Below are positions 36,837 through 44,906 of a DNA stretch of 64,000 nucleotides, piece by piece. Where the stretch lies: NCBI RefSeq assembly GCF_002209485.1, contig NZ_NJIX01000002.1:1116001-1180000 (forward strand), in the 5' to 3' direction. The stretch's first letter is position 1. Every line of letters begins with the position of its first letter. The position numbers and the translations under genes are program-made. The notes below the pieces were generated by a model, which saw only the letters and a list, made by a program, of their open reading frames with translations, searched no databases and had not been told where the DNA came from. Source of the DNA: Achromobacter sp. HZ34 (GTDB lineage: Bacteria; Pseudomonadota; Gammaproteobacteria; Burkholderiales; Burkholderiaceae_B).

Positions 36837-37697
36837 ATGCGCCTGGACGATTCCCGCGAAAGCGACAATGTGGAAGACCGCCGCGGCTCCGGCCCGATGA
36901 TAGGCGGACGCGGCACCATAGGCATAGGCACCATCGTGCTGGCCCTGGTGGCGATGTACTTTGGCGTCGACCCTCGCATCGTCATGGAATTGGCGGGCGG
37001 CGGCGCGCCGACCCAGCAACAGCAGCAGGCGCCGGCGCGTACGCCACCGGCTGACGACAGTCGGGCGCGCTTCGTCGCCAAGGTACTGGGCGAGACGGAG
37101 GATACCTGGACCCAACTGTTCAAGCAGTTCGGCAACATGCCCTACACCGATCCCAAACTGGTGCTGTATACCGGCGCCACGCCCACCGCCTGCGGTACCG
37201 GCCAGTCCGCCATGGGGCCCTTCTACTGCCCCGGCGACAGCAAGGTCTACCTGGACATGTCCTTCTTCGACGAGATGAAGCAGCGTTTCCAGGCGCCCGG
37301 CGAATTTGCCCAGGCTTATGTCATCGCTCATGAAGTCGGCCATCACGTGCAGCATCTGCTGGGGATTTCCGGCCGGGTCGATCAGTTGCGGCGGCAAAAC
37401 CCCTCACAGGCCAATGCGCTATCGGTCCGCCTTGAACTGCAGGCGGACTGCTTTGCCGGCCTCTGGGCCAATCACGCCGACGCCGCGCGCCACATCCTGG
37501 AACAGGGTGACGTGGAGCAGGCCTTGAATGCCGCCAGCGCCATTGGTGACGATCGCCTGCAGAAACGCAGCCAGGGCTACGTGGTGCCGGACACCTTCAC
37601 CCACGGCACGTCGGCGCAGCGGGTGCGCTGGTTCAAGCGCGGGCTGCAGTCGGGCGACATCAAGCAGTGCGATACGTTCGGCGCCACCCAGCTGTGA
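36837..37697 (+). CDS. Neutral zinc metallopeptidase, YpfJ family
   Basis: The 286-residue protein starts with a charged N-terminus ([19 protein letters not shown]) conserved in the YpfJ family. One membrane helix follows ([17 protein letters not shown]), then a Gln-rich linker and a catalytic domain with [20 protein letters not shown] (HExxH variant HEVGHH) and the acidic region [15 protein letters not shown]. It is predicted membrane-anchored with the catalytic domain outside the cytosol. The physiological substrate is unknown. It is divergent from the Sua5-like gene across 62 bp. Confidence 0.92.
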   Translation: MRLDDSRESDNVEDRRGSGPMIGGRGTIGIGTIVLALVAMYFGVDPRIVMELAGGGAPTQQQQQAPARTPPADDSRARFVAKVLGETEDTWTQLFKQFGNMPYTDPKLVLYTGATPTACGTGQSAMGPFYCPGDSKVYLDMSFFDEMKQRFQAPGEFAQAYVIAHEVGHHVQHLLGISGRVDQLRRQNPSQANALSVRLELQADCFAGLWANHADAARHILEQGDVEQALNAASAIGDDRLQKRSQGYVVPDTFTHGTSAQRVRWFKRGLQSGDIKQCDTFGATQL

Positions 37698-37704
37698 CGA
37701 CAGC

Positions 37705-37983
37705 TTAGCGCGCCGGGAAACCCGTCAAGGCGTCGACGATCTCGCGGCCGTGCGATACCGCTGCGTGCACGGCCTCGGCCGGGCTGTAGACGAAACCACC
37801 GTCGACGAAGCAGGGAATCGGATACGTATCGGCGTCCTGCTGCAGCGAAGCGGGAACGACCTCCACGACAGCCGTGAAGATGGGCGCGCTGGATGACTTA
37901 TCGATCTTGCCAGTGCTCTGCAAACCACGCGCGACCTTGGCGGTCAGGCGGAAACCTTTATAGACGTGATGATTTTGGTGCAC
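37705..37983 (-). CDS. Hypothetical small protein (HQNHHVYKGFRLTAKV type)
   Basis: The protein is 92 residues from a GTG at 37983 with a GAGGGG-like site about 10 bp upstream. The frame can be extended to a TTG at 38031, but that start is poor. It contains VYKGFRLTAKVARG and a C-terminal FVDGGFVYSPAEAVHAAVSHG. I do not recognise a function; small proteins of this kind are common in Burkholderiales. It is convergent with the YpfJ-like gene, only 7 bp away. Confidence 0.6.
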   Translation of the reverse strand: MHQNHHVYKGFRLTAKVARGLQSTGKIDKSSSAPIFTAVVEVVPASLQQDADTYPIPCFVDGGFVYSPAEAVHAAVSHGREIVDALTGFPAR

Positions 37984-38249
37984 TACAGGACCCCTCTCAT
38001 TTATAGGGAGAATAGCCGTGTGTCGTGACAATTCGCGGAATATTTTGTAACGCTGAAATGACTAAAGGTTAAATAGGAATTACCCGTACGCGCTAACTCC
38101 AGCCTCAACTTTATGGGGTCGCATGGAAATGCCTATGGGAATTAACTCAGGCATGAGAATTGCTGAGCATCCTGTTGATAAAAACAGGTACGTGGGTGGA
38201 CACGCATGGTCACGTTGTTCCATGGCCACGGCCGGCACGGAGAATCCAT

Positions 38250-38492
38250 ATGCTGACTAAAGAACAACTCAACGTACTCAAGGCCATCCACAGCGGCGAC
38301 GCGTTCGCGGACAACCCGCACACGGAGCTCCTGCTGGAGCGCGGGCTGCTGTCACGCCAGCCGGGCATGAAAGGCCTGGCCGTAACCCCTGCCGGCCGGC
38401 GCGCGATGGGCCTGGGCGAGGCGTTCGGCGATTCGATTCTCGACGCGATCCTGCCGGGTGAAGGCGCCAATCAGGCTGTGAAACCGCACTAA
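38250..38492 (+). CDS. Hypothetical small winged-helix-like protein
   Basis: The 80-residue protein starts at the ATG at 38250, which follows GGAG. Its pattern (MLTKEQLNVLKAIHSGDAFA, ELLLERGLLSRQPGMKGLAV, TPAGRRAMGLGE) resembles a single winged-helix unit, because the phrase 'L-x-x-x-G-L-x-x-R...x-L-T-x-x-G' recurs in such domains. Function is unknown. It is followed by a good terminator. The 266 bp upstream are AT-richer than average and may hold its promoter. Confidence 0.6.
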   Translation: MLTKEQLNVLKAIHSGDAFADNPHTELLLERGLLSRQPGMKGLAVTPAGRRAMGLGEAFGDSILDAILPGEGANQAVKPH

Positions 38493-38505
38493 GAGCACAT
38501 AAAAG

Positions 38506-38541
38506 CCAGGGGCCGCTGTTCAACGTCAGCGGCCCCTGGCA
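38506..38541. terminator. Hairpin terminator after the small winged-helix-like gene
   Basis: The arms gccaggggccgctg/cagcggcccctggc enclose an 8-nt loop, with A-rich sequence to the left. It could also serve the convergent gene on the right. Confidence 0.7.
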
Positions 38542-38617
38542 GTTCCTGTTCATCGCAGGTGGCGCCAGGCGGCCCGGTTGTTGAACAGAGCCGCCGGCGC
38601 ATCAGTGACTGACGAGG

Positions 38618-38872
38618 TCAAGCACCTTGCTTCAATGCCGCGGCGATCTGCTCCGCCATGCCCGTGAAGCCCGCCAGGTACTGCGGGCTTTCCGAACTGG
38701 CTTGCAAATTGGCATGGTTCTGGGTCAGGCGGGCTTCAATGGCCTCGCTCAGTCCAGGGGTGCCGCGCGCGACATGCAGGGTGCACAGCAAGGCGCTGGC
38801 CAGCGCACTGATCTGACCACCTTGGTGGGCGATGGTCTGTGCGACCAAGGCCAGTTTTTCATCGGTATCCAT
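38618..38872 (-). CDS. Hypothetical small protein
   Basis: The 84-residue protein starts MDTDEKLALVAQTIAHQGGQ at 38872 with GAGGA upstream. It is predicted helical and mostly polar, with no signal peptide or membrane segment. I do not recognise it. The frame stays open upstream to 39106, but that stretch lacks a ribosome-binding site and its composition is not protein-like. Confidence 0.55.
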   Translation of the reverse strand: MDTDEKLALVAQTIAHQGGQISALASALLCTLHVARGTPGLSEAIEARLTQNHANLQASSESPQYLAGFTGMAEQIAAALKQGA

Positions 38873-39138
38873 GATTTTCCTCGCTAATCGATGCAAATGC
38901 CGGCGGCAACGGCGAGCGTCGGGAAGCGTAATAAAGACGGCGCATCCCTTGGAAACCGCTCCGGGACTGAACGCGCGGCCGGCGAGCCCGCGCATCCTAA
39001 CATGGCGGTATCCGGGCCCTGAGCACGCTGGACGGACTGCAACTTCCGACGGGCTTGGCGGCGCAGCGTTGTCGTGCCAAGCTTTGGCTGGCACGGCGAG
39101 CAACACAGCGTATGTACAAGTAGAAGGATAAGCAATCC

Positions 39139-40236
39139 ATGACCAAGCCCGTCAAGATCACCCTGCTCACTCTCGTGGTCGTGGCCGCCCTTGTCGCGCT
39201 GGGCGCTGCCCTGGCCACCCATATGGTCGTGGGCCGTATCAATGACGTGCTGGGCGACCAGGGCCATGCCGAGCAGATCCACGTCGGCCTGGACGAAATC
39301 GTCCTGGAGAATGTCGAGATCGGCGCGCCGCCGGACTGGCCCGCGCGCCAGACCCTGCGCGCGGCCCGCGTCGTGGTGATCCCGCAGTGGCGCTCACTGC
39401 TGTCCGACGAAATTTCGCTGGAACGCATCACCGTCAGCGATTACTACCTGACCCTGCTGCGCCCACGCAATGGCGCCATCCGCTATCTGCCGACCTTGCG
39501 CGAGCATCGCGATGAGGAAGCGTCGGGAACGGACAAGGATGGCGACGGCACGGCGCGCCGCCGCGCGGTGAACATCGACAAACTGGAATTGCGCAACGGG
39601 CACCTGGATTTCTACGATGCCGCGGTCGCCACCCCGCCCTACAAGGTGCCCCTGGACGAGTTGAATGCCGACATCGGCCCGGTGCGCCAGCCCGCCTCGG
39701 ATCAACACACGCAACTGCATGCGCAGGGGCAGATGGTGGGCAAGAACCGGCGCGGGAAGATGGAACTGGAGGGCTGGGTGGCCTTGCCCAGCCACGATGC
39801 CGACATTCAGGTACGCCTGCGCAGCGTCGATGTGGCCCTGGTCGCGCCCTATCTGCAGCGCCGGTCCCCGGCGGCGCTGGCGGGCGGGCTGATGGATCTG
39901 GACATGCGCACCCAGGTACAGAAGGACCAGTTGCACGCGCAGGGCCACATCACGCTCACCGACCTGAAATTCGCTGACGGCGACGCGCCCTTGCTGGCAC
40001 TGCCGCGCAAGGCGGTATTGGCCGCGATGGAAGACCACAAGGGCAAGGTCAGCTTCGACTTCTCGCTTGCCGGCAACCTGCATGATCCGAAGTTTTCCAT
40101 GGACGAAAGCCTGGCCATGCGCGTCACCGCCGGCTTCGCCAAGGTACTGGGGGTCAGCGTCGAAGGCGTGGCGGGCGGCGTCGGCGACGCCGTGAAGGGC
40201 CTGGGCGACGCCTTGGACGGACTGCTGAAGAAGTAA
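39139..40236 (+). CDS. DUF748/AsmA-like envelope protein
   Basis: The 365-residue protein has an N-terminal membrane anchor (KITLLTLVVVAALVALGAAL) followed by long beta-strand-rich sequence typical of AsmA/DUF748 proteins. Examples are IVLENVEIGAPPDWPARQTL, ISLERITVSDYYLTLLRP and VNIDKLELRNGHLDFYDAAV. These proteins span or line the periplasm and have been linked to lipid transport in the envelope. Length is at the short end of the family. A moderate ribosome-binding site (AAGGATAAGC) precedes the ATG. Confidence 0.82.
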   Translation: MTKPVKITLLTLVVVAALVALGAALATHMVVGRINDVLGDQGHAEQIHVGLDEIVLENVEIGAPPDWPARQTLRAARVVVIPQWRSLLSDEISLERITVSDYYLTLLRPRNGAIRYLPTLREHRDEEASGTDKDGDGTARRRAVNIDKLELRNGHLDFYDAAVATPPYKVPLDELNADIGPVRQPASDQHTQLHAQGQMVGKNRRGKMELEGWVALPSHDADIQVRLRSVDVALVAPYLQRRSPAALAGGLMDLDMRTQVQKDQLHAQGHITLTDLKFADGDAPLLALPRKAVLAAMEDHKGKVSFDFSLAGNLHDPKFSMDESLAMRVTAGFAKVLGVSVEGVAGGVGDAVKGLGDALDGLLKK

Positions 40237-40291
40237 GCAGGCGGCACAGGTCTTGCGTCCGTGCAGCCGTCTTCGGCTTCGGATCTGGACC

Positions 40292-40834
40292 ATGACCACG
40301 CCACGTTCTCCCTCCTCGAATCGAGAGCTGCCCACCGCGCCCGGGCAGGCCCGGCAGCAGCCACAGCACCAGGTGCCGCCTTCCCGGCGGCGCATGGGCT
40401 TGCGCCCTGGCCATGCGTCGGGCGTGCATGCGCTGTTCGAGCGCTTCGCCGCCAAGGTCACATCATGGACGGGATCACCACTGGCGTTCGGCATCGCGTT
40501 CGGAATGGTGGTGGTCTGGGCCGTGACGGGCCCCGTCTTCGGCTACTCGGAAACGTGGCAGTTGGTGATCAACACCGGCACGACCATCGTCACCTTCCTC
40601 ATGGTGTTTCTGATCCAGCAAAGCCAGAACAAGGACAGCCATGCCGTGCACCTGAAGCTGGACGAATTGCTTTGCGCAATCGTGGAAGCGGACAATCGCC
40701 TGGTCGACATCGAAGAACTTGACGACCATGAGCTCGATGAGATGGCCGACCGCTATCGGCGGCTGGCGCAACGTGCCCGCGCGCATCGCCGCGAGATGCA
40801 GCAACGCGGCGCGGGCGATGGTGAGAATGAATGA
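40292..40834 (+). CDS. Low-affinity iron permease family protein
   Basis: The 180-residue protein has two membrane helices (GIAFGMVVVWAVTGPVFG and WQLVINTGTTIVTFLMVFL). The conserved motif FLIQQSQNKDSHAVHLKLDE is characteristic of the bacterial Fet4-like low-affinity iron permease domain. The first 60 residues are hydrophilic Pro/Arg-rich, so a later start (for example at MGLRPGHASG) is possible. The transport role in bacteria is not proven. It follows the DUF748 gene by 55 bp. Confidence 0.82.
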   Translation: MTTPRSPSSNRELPTAPGQARQQPQHQVPPSRRRMGLRPGHASGVHALFERFAAKVTSWTGSPLAFGIAFGMVVVWAVTGPVFGYSETWQLVINTGTTIVTFLMVFLIQQSQNKDSHAVHLKLDELLCAIVEADNRLVDIEELDDHELDEMADRYRRLAQRARAHRREMQQRGAGDGENE

Positions 40835-40905
40835 AGTGGGCTGGACGCCCGGCAAGCGCGATCAGGGCGCCTCGATCGTACGGATCGAAGCGCGGCGCAT
40901 CAGTG

Positions 40906-41106
40906 TCAGGCCACCCAGCCGGCATCGGGAACCGCCGGACCCGGAGTGGGTAAAGGCGGGGATTTGGGCTTCTCACCGGCGGGAGGCACGTCCGGCGGAA
41001 GACCGACATCGGGCAATCCAGGCGGCGTGGTGGGATCCGGGGTGTGGGGAACGGGAATATCCGGATTCTCGGGCAGACCCGGGGTGCGGGTGTCGGCAGG
41101 TTTCAT
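40906..41106 (-). CDS. Small proline-rich hypothetical protein
   Basis: The 66-residue protein starts at the ATG at 41106, preceded by AAAAGGAG at ideal distance. About one third of its residues are proline, with PDxP-like repeats (for example NPDIPVPHTPDPTTPPGLPD). It has no signal peptide and is probably disordered. Function is unknown. The strong ribosome-binding site is the main evidence that it is expressed. Confidence 0.55.
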   Translation of the reverse strand: MKPADTRTPGLPENPDIPVPHTPDPTTPPGLPDVGLPPDVPPAGEKPKSPPLPTPGPAVPDAGWVA

Positions 41107-41140
41107 GGCAGATCTCCTTTTGACGACTGCTGGAACAAGT

Positions 41141-41161
41141 GCGCTCAAGGTAAATGAGCGC
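41141..41161. promoter_or_regulatory. Inverted repeat gcgctca-N7-tgagcgc
   Basis: A perfect 7-bp inverted repeat lies 35 bp upstream of the proline-rich gene and 57 bp after the OmpA-like gene. It lacks a T-run, so a protein-binding site is more likely than a terminator. Confidence 0.4.
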
Positions 41162-41218
41162 CACGTGAACTCGAGTTGATTTCACTGGACCGCAACTTGC
41201 ATGCCCCGCCCTGACCGC

Positions 41219-42229
41219 TCAGACAACCGGGACGGGTGCCATCCTCTCTTGCGACGCCTCCCAACTGGCGCGCGACCGGGAGCGGGCCGGCAGCGGCTCC
41301 ACGAACGACGCCGATTGCACTGCGGGTACGCGTCGCACATCGATGAAGACGGCATGGCCTGTACCCATCACCGCGTTGCGCGCGCGGTATCGCAATGATG
41401 CCCGCTCCGATACCTTCACCACATCCGCCGAAACACCGCGGCCAACCAGGTAGGCGCTGACCTCATGTGCACGTGGCACTCCCATCTCTTCGAACATGAG
41501 GTATTGCGAATTGATTTCCACGCGCGTCATGTCGCACGCCCGTATGCTCCTGGCCAGGTCATCCAGGGTGCGCACGAGCCCCGGGGAAAAGTCCTTGCGC
41601 GACAAGGGCACATCCTCCAGGCGCATGGTGAACGGCTGCGCCACGCCGATTCCTGGGCTGCCCGAATCGCAGTGCGCATAAGTGAGCGACACTTCGACCC
41701 CGAATCGCAGAGCCAGGCCCATGCCGTGTTCGCGCAGCTTCCTTACCTGCTTGACCTTGACATGCACCTGCGCTTCGTCGATGCCGGCGGTGAGCAGGTA
41801 TTCCTTGATGGCATCGACGCGCGCCTGGGCCTTGCATTCATCCTTCACCAGCAGGAAATAGGCAGCCAGGTCGACACGATCCACGGCCTTGGTGCGACAG
41901 CGAACCACGATGTCATCCAGCTTGCGTCGCAGCCCCGCGTCGAACTCCGCGATTTGCTCGGGGACGTTCAACACGTCCTCGGAGGTCTGCGTGCTACCTG
42001 AACGGGGCCCCGAGGACACGGGCGCGGCAGCGGTTTCCTGCCGGGCGACGAGCTCCGCGCGAAACTCACTTCCTGCCGCGGCGGCACTGCCTTCGCGGCC
42101 TCCGGCTTCGGCTTCGGCCTTGACCATGCGGCCTGTGCAGGTGGCAGACAGGTCGGTGGGGGAGCTCATGATGATGTGGTCATAGACGTAGCAGCCACGC
42201 AGACCGGCATCGCAGGACATACGGGTCAT
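41219..42229 (-). CDS. Unrecognised protein with two OmpA-like half-domains; second gene of a candidate effector operon
   Basis: The 336-residue protein begins MTRMSCDAGLRGCYVYDH; the ATG at 42229 overlaps the stop of the upstream gene by 4 bp and follows GGAGGA. Two segments share a pattern seen at the end of OmpA-like domains: RVDAIKEYLLTAGIDEAQVH and RAHEVSAYLVGRGVSADVVK, each followed by a strand ending in (V/I)xV. There is no signal peptide or lipobox, unusual for OmpA-like proteins. The first 100 residues are Ala/Ser/Glu-rich and look disordered. I do not recognise a named family; it may be a cytosolic partner, chaperone or co-secreted protein of the upstream gene product. Confidence 0.65.
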   Translation of the reverse strand: MTRMSCDAGLRGCYVYDHIIMSSPTDLSATCTGRMVKAEAEAGGREGSAAAAGSEFRAELVARQETAAAPVSSGPRSGSTQTSEDVLNVPEQIAEFDAGLRRKLDDIVVRCRTKAVDRVDLAAYFLLVKDECKAQARVDAIKEYLLTAGIDEAQVHVKVKQVRKLREHGMGLALRFGVEVSLTYAHCDSGSPGIGVAQPFTMRLEDVPLSRKDFSPGLVRTLDDLARSIRACDMTRVEINSQYLMFEEMGVPRAHEVSAYLVGRGVSADVVKVSERASLRYRARNAVMGTGHAVFIDVRRVPAVQSASFVEPLPARSRSRASWEASQERMAPVPVV

Positions 42230-43053
42230 TCGTCCTCCAGATAGCCGATGTTCATGCCGCTGGAACGGGGCAGGTAATGGACCAGGTAATCCGTCGAGGG
42301 CTGCAAGTGCTGCTGGATCACGTCGGCCAACGCCGTACTGAACACGGCCAGGCATTGACCGGTCGACGGGTCCATGACGGTGATGCCATCTGGGCCATGC
42401 TCATGGCCGACGCCGGCCAGGGAAATCATCAGCGCTTTCTCGTCGCCCTGCAGGACGATGCTCGCGTGCTCGTCGAGTGTCGCGCGGATTGCCTGGAACT
42501 GGTCCGCCCAGGACACGGGCTGCAAGGATTTCGCGGGGAGCGGCGGTGCGCCCACGATGTCATATCTTTTCAGGAAATCGAGTCCTTCATCACGGCGCTT
42601 GCCCTGCATCACCAACATAAGTTGGCATAGCGTGCTGGGCGTCAGGGATGGCGCATGGCTGTCATCCGGGACGAGCAGCCAATCCGCATAGCCCAGGTCG
42701 CTTTCCATGGAATAGGCCAGATAGCCCGCCCCCTTGTGGCGGGGGGCGTAGTAGCCATCCAGAACCGAATAGCACACCGTTTCGTCCGGTCCTGGCGAGC
42801 AGTACAGCAAGGAAGCGGTATCCATCGCACTGTCGATGGACGAACGCTTGCGCGAGACGGCTTCGTGGGAAGGATGCATGCGGGCGCGCGAGGTGCCGGC
42901 GGTGACGGTAAAGCCGGTGCTGACGCCGGCGGCGAAGCCGGCGCTGGACCCGGCGGGGCGGCGCGGATCCGCGGCAGGCTCGGCGGCTTGGCTCGCGGCT
43001 TGGCTAACCGAGCGCGATCGCTCGCCGGAGAAACAGGAAAGGGAGTTACCCAT
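42226..43053 (-). CDS. Candidate secreted effector with an N-terminal acylation motif (MGNSLSC)
   Basis: The 275-residue protein starts at the ATG at 43053 with a GGCGGGA site 7 bp upstream; an ATG two codons earlier (43059) is less well placed. Residues 1-7, MGNSLSC, match the eukaryotic N-myristoylation pattern (Gly 2, Ser 6) with an adjacent palmitoylatable Cys 7, as in type III effectors of the AvrPto/HopF kind. The next 90 residues are Ser/Ala-rich and disordered. The C-terminal half has strands and an HEHGPDGITVMDPSTGQ segment; the DPxxG feature recalls papain-like cysteine protease folds, but a complete Cys-His-Asp triad cannot be assigned. It is followed by the coupled OmpA-like gene. 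No secretion apparatus lies in the window. Confidence 0.55.
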   Translation of the reverse strand: MGNSLSCFSGERSRSVSQAASQAAEPAADPRRPAGSSAGFAAGVSTGFTVTAGTSRARMHPSHEAVSRKRSSIDSAMDTASLLYCSPGPDETVCYSVLDGYYAPRHKGAGYLAYSMESDLGYADWLLVPDDSHAPSLTPSTLCQLMLVMQGKRRDEGLDFLKRYDIVGAPPLPAKSLQPVSWADQFQAIRATLDEHASIVLQGDEKALMISLAGVGHEHGPDGITVMDPSTGQCLAVFSTALADVIQQHLQPSTDYLVHYLPRSSGMNIGYLEDE

Positions 43054-43149
43054 GAACATTTCCCGCCAAGGCTTTGCCGCGTGTCCGCCACAAGCAAGTA
43101 TCGATCGAATTTCCCACCAGACTCCCCTCCATTGCGAAAGCAAAATATC

Positions 43150-43181
43150 TGAGTCGGTTGCGGATTCTTCTGCAAGGTTCC
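43150..43181 (-). promoter_or_regulatory. Possible HrpL-type promoter for the candidate effector operon
   Basis: On the minus strand, ggaacc (43181-43176) is followed after 18 nt by ccgactca (43157-43150), about 97 bp before the MGNSLSC start codon. The hrp box is GGAACC-N15/16-CCACnnA, so the first half is exact and the second half and spacing are imperfect. Bordetella type III genes use the HrpL-like ECF factor BtrS; this link is inferred. Confidence 0.3.
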
Positions 43182-43201
43182 CTTTAATTGCGGAGCAGGG
43201 C

Positions 43202-43228
43202 AAAAAAAAACGCGCCCAAAAGGGCGCG
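43202..43228 (-). terminator. Minus-strand terminator of the PEP-mutase-family gene
   Basis: Read leftward, cgcgccc-tttt-gggcgcg is followed by nine T. It separates the catabolic module on the right from the candidate effector operon. Confidence 0.92.
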
Positions 43229-43258
43229 ACGTCGCACAGGCCTGACACAAGAAGAAGG

Positions 43259-43334
43259 CGCTTTGGGCCGCAGGCCCAAAGCACAACGTGGGGCAGGTTA
43301 ATTACCTGGGCACCCGGCGGGGTGCCCAGGTAAT
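43259..43334. repeat. Two further strong hairpins downstream of the PEP-mutase-family gene
   Basis: gctttgggcc-gca-ggcccaaagc lies at 43260-43282, and attacctgggcaccc-ggcg-gggtgcccaggtaat at 43301-43334. Both are perfect stems (10 and 15 bp) without T-runs. With the terminator at 43202-43228 they make three consecutive hairpins in the 334-bp gap. Confidence 0.8.
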
Positions 43335-43387
43335 GACCGACCATCTCGGCGTCCGGGAAAGAAGCCTGAGGCGTCCGGCAGCGCTGC

Positions 43388-44251
43388 CTACTCGTATTTC
43401 TTACCGTTCTCCAACAATTCGGGCGTACCGATCAAGGCATTGAGCTGGTCGAAGTCCAGCATCGAGTCGCGCCAGGGCGCGGTGCTGCCGTGTTCGCGCA
43501 GGCTGCCGTAGTAGCGCTGCAGCATGAATGAAACGGCGCGTGCGGTGCCGCCCGGGAAGATGACGATGGAAAAGCCCTTGGCACCCAGTTCCTGGGCGCT
43601 CTTGACCGGCGTCAGGCCGCCTTCGACCATATTGGCCAGCAGCGGCACCTTGCCCTTGAAGCGGCTGCAAGCAGCTGCCATCTGTTCGTCGGTACGCAGG
43701 GCCTCGACGAACACGGCGTCCACACCGCATTCACGGTACTGTTCCGCCCGGTCCAGGGCCGCTTCCAGGCCCTCCACGGCCACCGCGTCGGTGCGCGCCA
43801 GGATCAGCGTATCGGCGCTATGGCGTGCATCCAGGGCCGCCTTCAGCTTGCCGCACATTTCCCGTACCGGCACCACGCTCTTGCCGGCCAGATGACCGCA
43901 GCGCTTGGGAAAGCCCTGGTCCTCCAGCTGGATCATCGCCGCGCCGGCCCGTTCGAAACCGCGCACGGTACGCTGGGTGTTCAGCGCATTGCCGAACCCG
44001 GTATCGCCATCGACGATCACGGGCGTCTGCACTCGCTCGGTAATGCGCGCCAGGGTCTGCTCGACTTCGCTATAGGTCGTCAGGCCCACATCGGACCGGC
44101 CCAGACGGGTATAGGCGATGGACGCGCCCGACAAATACAAGGCGTCGAAACCGGCCTGCTCGGCGATCAAGGCGGAAAAGGCATCGTAGATGCCCGGGGC
44201 CAGAACGCAGTGGCCACTGGAGATTTTCTGTTTGAGGGTATTCGGCATCAT
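43388..44251 (-). CDS. Isocitrate lyase/PEP mutase superfamily enzyme (2,3-dimethylmalate-lyase or methylisocitrate-lyase type)
   Basis: The 287-residue TIM-barrel protein shows YLSGASIAYTRLGRSDVGL, VDGDTGFGNALNTQRTVRGF, IQLEDQGFPKRCGHLAGKSV (catalytic Cys in KRCGHL) and LILARTDAVAVEGLEAALDR. Members cleave C-C bonds in 2-hydroxy-dicarboxylates (methylisocitrate, dimethylmalate) or decarboxylate oxaloacetate. Its position after LeuC- and LeuD-like hydratase subunits suggests it cleaves the hydrated product. Sequence alone does not fix the substrate. Confidence 0.85.
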   Translation of the reverse strand: MMPNTLKQKISSGHCVLAPGIYDAFSALIAEQAGFDALYLSGASIAYTRLGRSDVGLTTYSEVEQTLARITERVQTPVIVDGDTGFGNALNTQRTVRGFERAGAAMIQLEDQGFPKRCGHLAGKSVVPVREMCGKLKAALDARHSADTLILARTDAVAVEGLEAALDRAEQYRECGVDAVFVEALRTDEQMAAACSRFKGKVPLLANMVEGGLTPVKSAQELGAKGFSIVIFPGGTARAVSFMLQRYYGSLREHGSTAPWRDSMLDFDQLNALIGTPELLENGKKYE

Positions 44252-44329
44252 GTCCTCGTATCAGTCGGATGGGAAGCGCCGGCATCACACCCGGCGGAAA
44301 TGATCATCAGGAAATATTCGGCCTGTTCA

Positions 44330-44368
44330 GGGCTTTTACCCCGGGCTTTCACCCCGGGCTTTCACCCC
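44330..44368. repeat. Three 13-bp tandem repeats between leuD-like and lyase genes
   Basis: The unit gggctttcacccc occurs three times without spacer; the first copy has a t for c. They lie 79 bp upstream of the lyase start and 16 bp after the leuD-like stop. Confidence 0.85.
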
Positions 44369-44383
44369 GAGGCCGTCACAACA

Positions 44384-44893
44384 TCAACGCATGGGATTCG
44401 CCTTCAGGCTGCCGTCGGCAAGACGGCGCTTGAGCTGCGGCAACAGGCCGCCGGCCTGCACCATGTCGCGCAGGAAATCGGGGATCGGTGCACAGGCCAG
44501 CGCCGTACCGTCGTCGCGCAACACGCGGCCGCCTTCCAGGTCCAGCCCGATGTGCTCACCCTCGGCCAGGATCTCGGCCTGCGGGCAGGTCAACAGCATC
44601 AAGCCGACATTGAAGGCGTTGCGGAAATACAAGCCGCTGTAGTTGGGCGCGATCACCGCGCTGATGCCCAACGTCACCAGCGCGGCCGCGGCCTGCTCGC
44701 GCGACGAACCGATGCCGAAGCCGGGCCCCGCCACCAGCACATCGCCGGGCCGCACTTGGGCGGCAAACTCGGGCCGCACGCGCTCCAGGCAATGTTGCGC
44801 GATTTCCTCGATGCTGAATTTCATGTAGGCGCCAGGCGCCAGTTGATCGGTATCGACGTCGGCGCCCAAGCGCCATACTCGGTGGGAATTCAT
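44384..44893 (-). CDS. Aconitase-family hydratase small subunit (LeuD-like)
   Basis: The 169-residue protein is the swivelling small subunit that pairs with the LeuC-like subunit next to it. It has the family pattern GADVDTDQLAPGAYMK, VLVAGPGFGIGSSREQAAAA and VIAPNYSGLYFRNAFNVGL. The serine of GSSREQ contributes to the active site. The ATG at 44893 has AGGAGGAC upstream. The short archaeal/LeuD2-like form, with GIGSSREQ rather than GSSREH, points to a catabolic hydratase rather than leucine synthesis. Confidence 0.9.
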   Translation of the reverse strand: MNSHRVWRLGADVDTDQLAPGAYMKFSIEEIAQHCLERVRPEFAAQVRPGDVLVAGPGFGIGSSREQAAAALVTLGISAVIAPNYSGLYFRNAFNVGLMLLTCPQAEILAEGEHIGLDLEGGRVLRDDGTALACAPIPDFLRDMVQAGGLLPQLKRRLADGSLKANPMR

Positions 44894-44906
44894 CGCTGTC
44901 CTCCTG

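Noticed and set aside
37984-38249. A longer version of the small winged-helix-like gene starting at 38160
   Set aside because: The upstream residues lack domain similarity and the ATG at 38250 has a much better ribosome-binding site.
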